From: Salinibacterium amurskyense
GTDB lineage: Bacteria > Actinomycetota > Actinomycetes > Actinomycetales > Microbacteriaceae
Assembly: GCF_002797685.1 (NCBI RefSeq)
Contig: NZ_PGFH01000002.1
Coordinates: forward strand, 434,001-498,000
Direction of reading: 5' to 3'
Length of the DNA: 64,000 bases
The notes under the pieces were generated by a model. It had not been told where the DNA came from and ran no database searches. It saw only the letters and a program-made list of their open reading frames with translations. Position 1 is the first letter of the stretch. Each line of letters starts with the position of its first letter. This document shows positions 59,873 through 64,000 of this stretch, piece after piece. A program made the position numbers and the translations under genes.

Positions 59873-61190
59873 GTGCTGACCTCCCTGCGCGAATGTCTTG
59901 CTGCTGAACGATAGTCAGCGGTCTTGTGGATGTGTCGTCAAAGCTGGCCGATTCATCTGTGGTGCTTCGCCAGTCGTCGGGAAGAAGATGGTCGAGCACG
60001 TCGTCAATGGTCACCACCCCGAGCAATCGATGGTTGTCATCAACAACCGGTACTGAGACGAGGTCGTAGCTCGCCAGAATGCGCGAGACTTCGGCTGCCG
60101 TCGTGGACGAGCGTACCGGCTCAAGCGACTGATCGATCAGGGCGCCGAGACGTTCGTTGGGCGGGTAGCGCAGCATCCGTTGGAAGTGAACCATGCCGAG
60201 CAGTCGCCCGGTCGGTGGTTCGTACGGCGGCAACGTCACACAGATTGCGGCCCCCAGTGCGGGCGCGAGGTCGTGGCGACGGATGAGGGCGAGACCCTCA
60301 GCAACGGTGGCGTCGGCCGACACAATGATCGGCTCGGTGGTCATGAGTCCACCCGCCGTATCGGGGGCGTAGCTGAGCAAGAAGCGCACATCTTCGGCTT
60401 CTTCGGGCTCCATGAGGTCGAGCAGTGTCTCACCGCGCTCGTCGGAGAGGTGGGCGATGAGGTCGGCCGCGTCATCCGGCTGCATCTCGTCAAGCACGTC
60501 AGCGGCCCGGTCATCGTCGAGCTTGTTGAGCAGCGCAACCTGCTCGTTCTCCGGCATTTCTTCGAGAACGTCGGCCAGGCGATCGTCAGAGAGCTCTCCG
60601 GCGACCTCCATCATGCGCTGTTCGGGAAGTTCGAGCATCGCGTTGGCGAGGTCGGCCGGGAGCAGATCGGAGAAGCTGGCGACAAGTTGAGTTGCCGATT
60701 GCGCTTCACCCTTGTGCTGGTTGTGCTTGATCTCATCCCAGCTGGCGAAATCGGTAGGGCCCTTGGCGAAGAGTGGCGCTCCCGAGGCCTTGGGACGACG
60801 CACGAACAGCTGGCTGATCTCCCACTCTCCGAGGTCAACTTCTTCAATCGAAACGTCTTCGATTTGAGCTTCGCCCGAACCGTCACGCATATCGACGCGA
60901 CGACCCAGAAGCTCGGCCATCACGCGGATCTCTCCACCGCGCTGCTCGAAGCGGCGCAGGTTGAGTACACCCGTCGTGATGATCTGCCCGGAGCCGATGC
61001 TCGTAACGCGGCCGATCGACAGGAAAACATGCCGTTTACCGGGGACTTCAGCGATCATTCCGACAACACGAGGGCTGGCGTCGGCCCGCTCAACAACGAG
61101 CACATCGCGCACTTTACCCACGCGGTCGCCATTGGGGTCGAAGACAGAGCAGCCCACCAATCGGGCGACGAATACTCTTGAGGTGCTCAC
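59859..61190 (-). CDS. PRC-barrel, MgtE_N and CBS domain protein
   Basis: 443 residues from GTG 61190; TAGGGT lies 7 nt before it. The first 150 residues hold two PRC-barrel-like parts (DRVGKVRDVLVVERADASPRVVGMIAEV and the following one). Then comes an MgtE_N superhelical domain (about 170-300: ANAMLELPEQRMMEV, LADVLEEMPENEQVALLNKLDDDRAADVLDEM) and two CBS domains (MTTEPIIVSADATVAEGLAL, SVPVVDDNHRLLGVVTIDDVL). The MgtE membrane channel is absent, so it is more a cytoplasmic Mg2+/nucleotide sensor than a transporter. The open frame continues upstream to 61694, but that part overlaps the divergent gene. Confidence 0.88.
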   Translation of the reverse strand: MSTSRVFVARLVGCSVFDPNGDRVGKVRDVLVVERADASPRVVGMIAEVPGKRHVFLSIGRVTSIGSGQIITTGVLNLRRFEQRGGEIRVMAELLGRRVDMRDGSGEAQIEDVSIEEVDLGEWEISQLFVRRPKASGAPLFAKGPTDFASWDEIKHNQHKGEAQSATQLVASFSDLLPADLANAMLELPEQRMMEVAGELSDDRLADVLEEMPENEQVALLNKLDDDRAADVLDEMQPDDAADLIAHLSDERGETLLDLMEPEEAEDVRFLLSYAPDTAGGLMTTEPIIVSADATVAEGLALIRRHDLAPALGAAICVTLPPYEPPTGRLLGMVHFQRMLRYPPNERLGALIDQSLEPVRSSTTAAEVSRILASYDLVSVPVVDDNHRLLGVVTIDDVLDHLLPDDWRSTTDESASFDDTSTRPLTIVQQQDIRAGRSARGIR

Positions 61191-61197
61191 AACTAAA

Positions 61198-61220
61198 ACC
61201 CTACCCCTGCATGGGACAAT
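61198..61220. promoter_or_regulatory. Back-to-back promoters, MgtE_N/CBS gene and stress protein gene
   Basis: The starts are only 36 bp apart. The minus strand has TAGGGT (61203-61198), 7 nt before GTG 61190; the plus strand has GACAAT (61215-61220), 6 nt before ATG 61227. Both should be leaderless. Confidence 0.5.
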
Positions 61221-61226
61221 GAACTG

Positions 61227-61823
61227 ATGAGTAATTTCAGTGGATTCTCCCGCCGTGCCCCTCTGCAGTCGAGTGTGCCGCGTGGTGACGTGCTCGCAAG
61301 CTTCGAGAGCTACACCGATGCCCAAGACGCCATCAACAAGCTGGCGAAGGCCGAGTTCGATGTCAAAGGCATCGCGATCGTCGGTCGCAACCTCACAACA
61401 GTCGAAATGGTGACCGCGCGGTTGAGCTACGGCCGCGCCGCTCTCGCCGGCGCCAGCACCGGTGCCTGGCTCGGACTCTTCTTCGGTCTGATCTCCACGA
61501 TCATTGCTCCGATCACCACGCAGCAGGTGGCGATCTTCTTCTCGGCGATCGTGGCCGGCGCCGGAATCGGCATGATCTTCGGTGTCGTGAACTACTCGAT
61601 CATGCGCAAACGCCGCGACTACGCTGCAACTTCGCAATTGCTGGCCGAGCGCTACGACGTGATCATCTCGCCCAACCTCACGGCCAAGGCTCACTCTGTT
61701 CTCGGAACATCAGCGGCCGGGATGCCCGGAGTACACGCTGCCCCGCACGTGCCGACGCCCACGCCGGACGCACCGGAAGCACCGGAAGCGCCGGTCGAGG
61801 GCGGCGAAGCGCCTAAGGCCTAA
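61227..61823 (+). CDS. General stress protein (YflT/GSP17M-like) with membrane hairpin
   Basis: 198 residues. DVLASFESYTDAQDAINKLAKAEFDVKGIAIVGRNL at the N-terminus matches the general stress protein 17M-like domain, followed by two membrane helices (about 70-92 and 97-120, GAWLGLFFGLISTI and AIVAGAGIGMIFGV) and a Pro/Ala/Glu-rich tail. The role is unknown. Divergent from the PRC/MgtE_N/CBS gene; the two may respond together. Confidence 0.85.
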   Translation: MSNFSGFSRRAPLQSSVPRGDVLASFESYTDAQDAINKLAKAEFDVKGIAIVGRNLTTVEMVTARLSYGRAALAGASTGAWLGLFFGLISTIIAPITTQQVAIFFSAIVAGAGIGMIFGVVNYSIMRKRRDYAATSQLLAERYDVIISPNLTAKAHSVLGTSAAGMPGVHAAPHVPTPTPDAPEAPEAPVEGGEAPKA

Positions 61824-61836
61824 CGCGCCTACACAG

Positions 61837-63315
61837 CTAGGAGCGGGCGATCCACGCTTCTACGGCATCCGCCGTGCGCGGGATGTTGACCGACAGGTTC
61901 TCAGCGCCGTCTTCGGTGACAAGGATGTCGTCTTCGATGCGCACGCCGATGCCGCGGTATTCCTCGGGCACGGTGATGTCGTCGGGCTGGAAGTACAGGC
62001 CGGGCTCGATCGTGAAGACCATGCCGGGCTCTAGAATTCCGTCGAGGTACATGTCGCGGCGGGCGGCGGCGCAGTCGTGAACGTCGATGCCCAGGTGGTG
62101 GCTGGTGCCGTGCACCATGTAGCGGCGGTGGAACTGCTTGTCCGCCTCCAGCGACTCCTCGGCTGACACGGGCAGCAGGCCCCACTCGGCGGTCTTCTCG
62201 GCGATGACGCGCATTGCTTCAGCGTGGATGTCGCGGAACTTGATTCCGGGGCGCACGATGGCAAAGGCAGCATCCGCCGCTTCGAGCACGGCGTCGTAGA
62301 CGCGACGCTGCACCTCGGTGAACGTGCCACTAATGGGCAGGGTGCGGGTGATGTCGGCGGTGTAGTAGCTGTCGAGCTCAATGCCAGCATCGATGAGGAT
62401 GAGGTCGCCCGGCTTCACGGGACCGTCGTTGCGAGTCCAGTGCAGCACGCACGCGTGAGGGCCGGAGGCAGCGATCGTGTCGTAGCCGACAGTGTTTCCC
62501 TCGGCGCGAGCACGACGGTTGAACGTGCCCTCCACGAGGCGCTCACCGCGGCTGTGCTCGATGATGTTGGGCAGATCAGAGACAACATCGTTGAAGCCCA
62601 TCTGGGTGGCGTCAACGGCGGCACGCATCTCGGTGACCTCGTAGGAGTCCTTGACGAGACGCAGCTCGCTCAGGTCGCGGCTGAGCTCGTCGTCGCCATC
62701 GTGCTCGAGAGCTTCGGAGTCAGCGGCAAGTAGGCGGCGGCCATCGACCTGGTCGGTGACATCGCGGTCGGCGTCGCGCACGATCAGCGTGGTGGCATCA
62801 ACGCGGTCGAGCACAGCGTCGAACTCCGCCAGCGGCAGAGTCGCAACGCCGAGATCGGTGGCGACATTGGCGAGCGACGGGCGCGGGCCGGTCCAGAATT
62901 CTCCGACATCCGGGTTCGCGTAGAACTCGCTCGTGTCGCGGCCAGCGGCCGGACGGAAGTACAGGGTGGCGTCGTGGCCATCAGCCGTGGGCTCCATTAC
63001 GAGAACGCTGCCGGCAACAACATCCGAACCCCACCCGGTCACGTGCGCGAACGTGGAGTGCGCGCGGAACGGGTAGTCGGTGTCGTTCGAGCGCACCTTG
63101 GCTGAACCGGCCGGAATGATTAGTCGCTGGCCCTGGTGAAGCTGCGAGAGGCGCTCGCGGCGGGCAGCAGCGAAGGCGGCCTGCTCGCGGGGAACAACCT
63201 CAGCGTCAACCCGCTCAGCCCATCCCGTAGAGATGTAATCAGAGAAGCCCGAAGACTGGGGCGTCGTGGAACGGTTAGAGGTCGCGCGGGGGCTGGGTGC
63301 CGAAGAATCTGCCAT
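61837..63315 (-). CDS. pepP: Xaa-Pro aminopeptidase P family
   Basis: 492 residues. Pita-bread fold metal ligands are seen: LILIDAGIELDSYYTADITRT (two Asp), HGTSHHLGIDVHD (His), GMVFTIEPGLYF (Glu) and GVRIEDDILVT (Glu). The N-terminal creatinase-like domain precedes them. It releases N-terminal residues next to proline using two Mn2+. The first 40 residues are Ser-rich. GACACT lies 6 nt before ATG 63315; a longer start is not supported. It converges on the stress protein gene, 13 bp away. Confidence 0.93.
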   Translation of the reverse strand: MADSSAPSPRATSNRSTTPQSSGFSDYISTGWAERVDAEVVPREQAAFAAARRERLSQLHQGQRLIIPAGSAKVRSNDTDYPFRAHSTFAHVTGWGSDVVAGSVLVMEPTADGHDATLYFRPAAGRDTSEFYANPDVGEFWTGPRPSLANVATDLGVATLPLAEFDAVLDRVDATTLIVRDADRDVTDQVDGRRLLAADSEALEHDGDDELSRDLSELRLVKDSYEVTEMRAAVDATQMGFNDVVSDLPNIIEHSRGERLVEGTFNRRARAEGNTVGYDTIAASGPHACVLHWTRNDGPVKPGDLILIDAGIELDSYYTADITRTLPISGTFTEVQRRVYDAVLEAADAAFAIVRPGIKFRDIHAEAMRVIAEKTAEWGLLPVSAEESLEADKQFHRRYMVHGTSHHLGIDVHDCAAARRDMYLDGILEPGMVFTIEPGLYFQPDDITVPEEYRGIGVRIEDDILVTEDGAENLSVNIPRTADAVEAWIARS

Positions 63316-63321
63316 ACCTCT

Positions 63322-63327
63322 AGTGTC
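63322..63327 (-). promoter_or_regulatory. -10-like GACACT of pepP
   Basis: On the minus strand GACACT ends 6 nt before ATG 63315. A GGGAG sequence 11 nt upstream could instead act as a distant ribosome site, so the leaderless reading is less certain than in other cases. Confidence 0.3.
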
Positions 63328-63411
63328 TCCCTTCGCGCGGTAAAACGCACTATCGAGAGGGACCCTCACTGTTCGCATAATGCTGCGGATGCGGGGCGCG
63401 AGGCTGGATGC

Positions 63412-64000
63412 TTACTGTGCAGGGGAGAGCATGGCGAGCACCGGTCGGTGGTCGCTGCCGAAACCATCGTGAGACTCGATGACGCGCATCCCCGTGGTCG
63501 TCCACTCGCTCGTGCTCATGACGTGGTCGATCGGGGCGCCCAGCAGCGAGGGCAACTGGGTCGGCCAGGTACCGATTGCGGCGTTGTCGGTGACGGAGGC
63601 GGCATCCGTGCAACTGCCGAGAGCAAAGTCAGCCCCATCGGTAAGCGATGCGTAGTGATCGAGGGTCGAGTTGAAGTCGCCGGCGAGGATGACGTTGGTG
63701 CCGCGGCACTGTTCGGCAAGCCAGTCGAGGTCGGTTCGCCAGTTCGTCATCTCGCCGCGCACGGGTGCAACCGCGTGCACGGCGACGATCGTGGGCATCG
63801 AGGGGTCTTGAGGGGTCGCGACGAGGCTGGGCAGAGTGGAGGTTGTGCGTGTCTGCACATCGACGTCGTATTCGCCGAGGTCGACACTGATCAACACGGT
63901 CGTCGAACGCGACTTGGAGACCTGATCATAGGCAAGCGTGTGCACCCACATGGGGTGGTCGGCGGCGGCCATTAGCTGCGCCACCTCGAAGCCCATCTCG
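63412..64000 (-). CDS. Endonuclease/exonuclease/phosphatase family protein (partial)
   Basis: At least 196 residues; the start lies right of the window. LAGDFNSTLDHYASL, GAPIDHVMS and HDGFGSDHRPVLAML are the three C-terminal motifs of the EEP fold (Asp/Asn of the metal site, Asp-His pair). AVHAVAPVRGEMTNWRTDLDWLAEQ is the usual middle segment of the actinobacterial members that are membrane-anchored. The substrate may be a nucleic acid or a phosphate ester. Confidence 0.85.
   Translation of the reverse strand, partial: EMGFEVAQLMAAADHPMWVHTLAYDQVSKSRSTTVLISVDLGEYDVDVQTRTTSTLPSLVATPQDPSMPTIVAVHAVAPVRGEMTNWRTDLDWLAEQCRGTNVILAGDFNSTLDHYASLTDGADFALGSCTDAASVTDNAAIGTWPTQLPSLLGAPIDHVMSTSEWTTTGMRVIESHDGFGSDHRPVLAMLSPAQ

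Noticed and set aside
61191-61694. 168-residue N-terminal extension of the PRC/MgtE_N/CBS frame
   Set aside because: It is antisense to the stress protein gene and has no family match; a promoter hexamer lies before GTG 61190.
1-64000. Search for tRNA, rRNA, CRISPR repeats, insertion sequences, prophage or integrase genes
   Set aside because: No T-loop-like GTTCRANTC in a gap of suitable size, no regular repeat-spacer pattern, no transposase or integrase among the proteins. Gaps are short and accounted for.

Overview
The window reads as a continuous piece of chromosome from a high-GC Gram-positive bacterium, most likely a member of the Microbacteriaceae (Actinobacteria). Signs are the actinobacterial gene set (gabD2-type semialdehyde dehydrogenase, 7Fe ferredoxin next to dapC, actinobacterial dapD, a DUF3117 protein, TatB, a DtxR/IdeR iron box, Tat and lipoprotein exports), frequent GTG/TTG starts and many leaderless starts. 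I see no tRNA, rRNA, insertion sequence, prophage, CRISPR array or plasmid function. The genus is not decided by the sequence. About 62 protein genes are supported; two run off the edges (ychF on the left, an endonuclease/exonuclease/phosphatase-type protein on the right).

Layout. 1-5.4 kb: ychF end, a class II glutamine amidotransferase, small unknown genes, an SDR-like protein without the usual catalytic Tyr/Lys motif, and a nitroreductase. 5.6-10.7 kb: PhnA-like protein, exopolyphosphatase, a flavin-dependent (LLM) oxidoreductase, a class II Fic protein with its own inverted repeat, and an MFS symporter. 11-12.9 kb: a haem-oxygenase-fold iron enzyme, a CDGSH iron-sulfur protein and a PPOX-type flavin protein. 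13.1-24.4 kb: citrulline/ornithine catabolism (ctlX, ocd, asnC-type regulator) and the glycine cleavage operon gcvTHP behind a tandem glycine riboswitch, flanked on both sides by two paralogous membrane-anchored proteins that join a solute-binding-like domain to a von Willebrand A domain. 24.4-26.6 kb: VOC-like protein, GyrI-like protein, CPBP protease, DCC thiol-disulfide protein. 26.8-34.1 kb: a complete peptide-type ABC importer (binding lipoprotein, two permeases, fused double ATPase) and a second, separately transcribed binding lipoprotein. 34.3-36.9 kb: typA and a small lipoprotein. 36.9-40.2 kb: the ferrous iron importer efeUOB behind an iron box. 40.3-46.5 kb: degenerate PIG-L-like membrane protein, fdxA, dapC, gltA, dapD and dapE (lysine/diaminopimelate pathway and citrate synthase). 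46.5-53.5 kb: PIG-V-like membrane protein, DUF3117, UvrA2-type ABC protein, O-methyltransferase, tatB, succinate-semialdehyde dehydrogenase. 53.5-64 kb: GPH-type symporter plus PLP decarboxylase, acetyltransferase, LysR regulator, a 40-residue ORF, Mrp, DUF1003, PRC/MgtE_N/CBS protein, general stress protein, aminopeptidase P and the partial EEP protein.

How parts work together. CtlX and Ocd can turn citrulline to ornithine to proline, probably under the divergent AsnC regulator. GcvT/H/P form the glycine cleavage complex, switched by glycine itself. EfeU/O/B import iron and are probably repressed by a DtxR/IdeR protein through a box that also faces the divergent PIG-L-fdxA-dapC operon. A recurrent theme is regulation by very short upstream regions: 13 genes have a TANNNT hexamer ending exactly 6 or 7 nt before the start codon, and 4 more have a relaxed version, which predicts leaderless mRNAs. 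The most open biological questions are the twin solute-binding/VWA proteins with a shared CCCCCGAAAG motif upstream, the diiron-type enzyme paired with a CDGSH protein, and the degenerate PIG-L membrane protein at the head of the ferredoxin operon.
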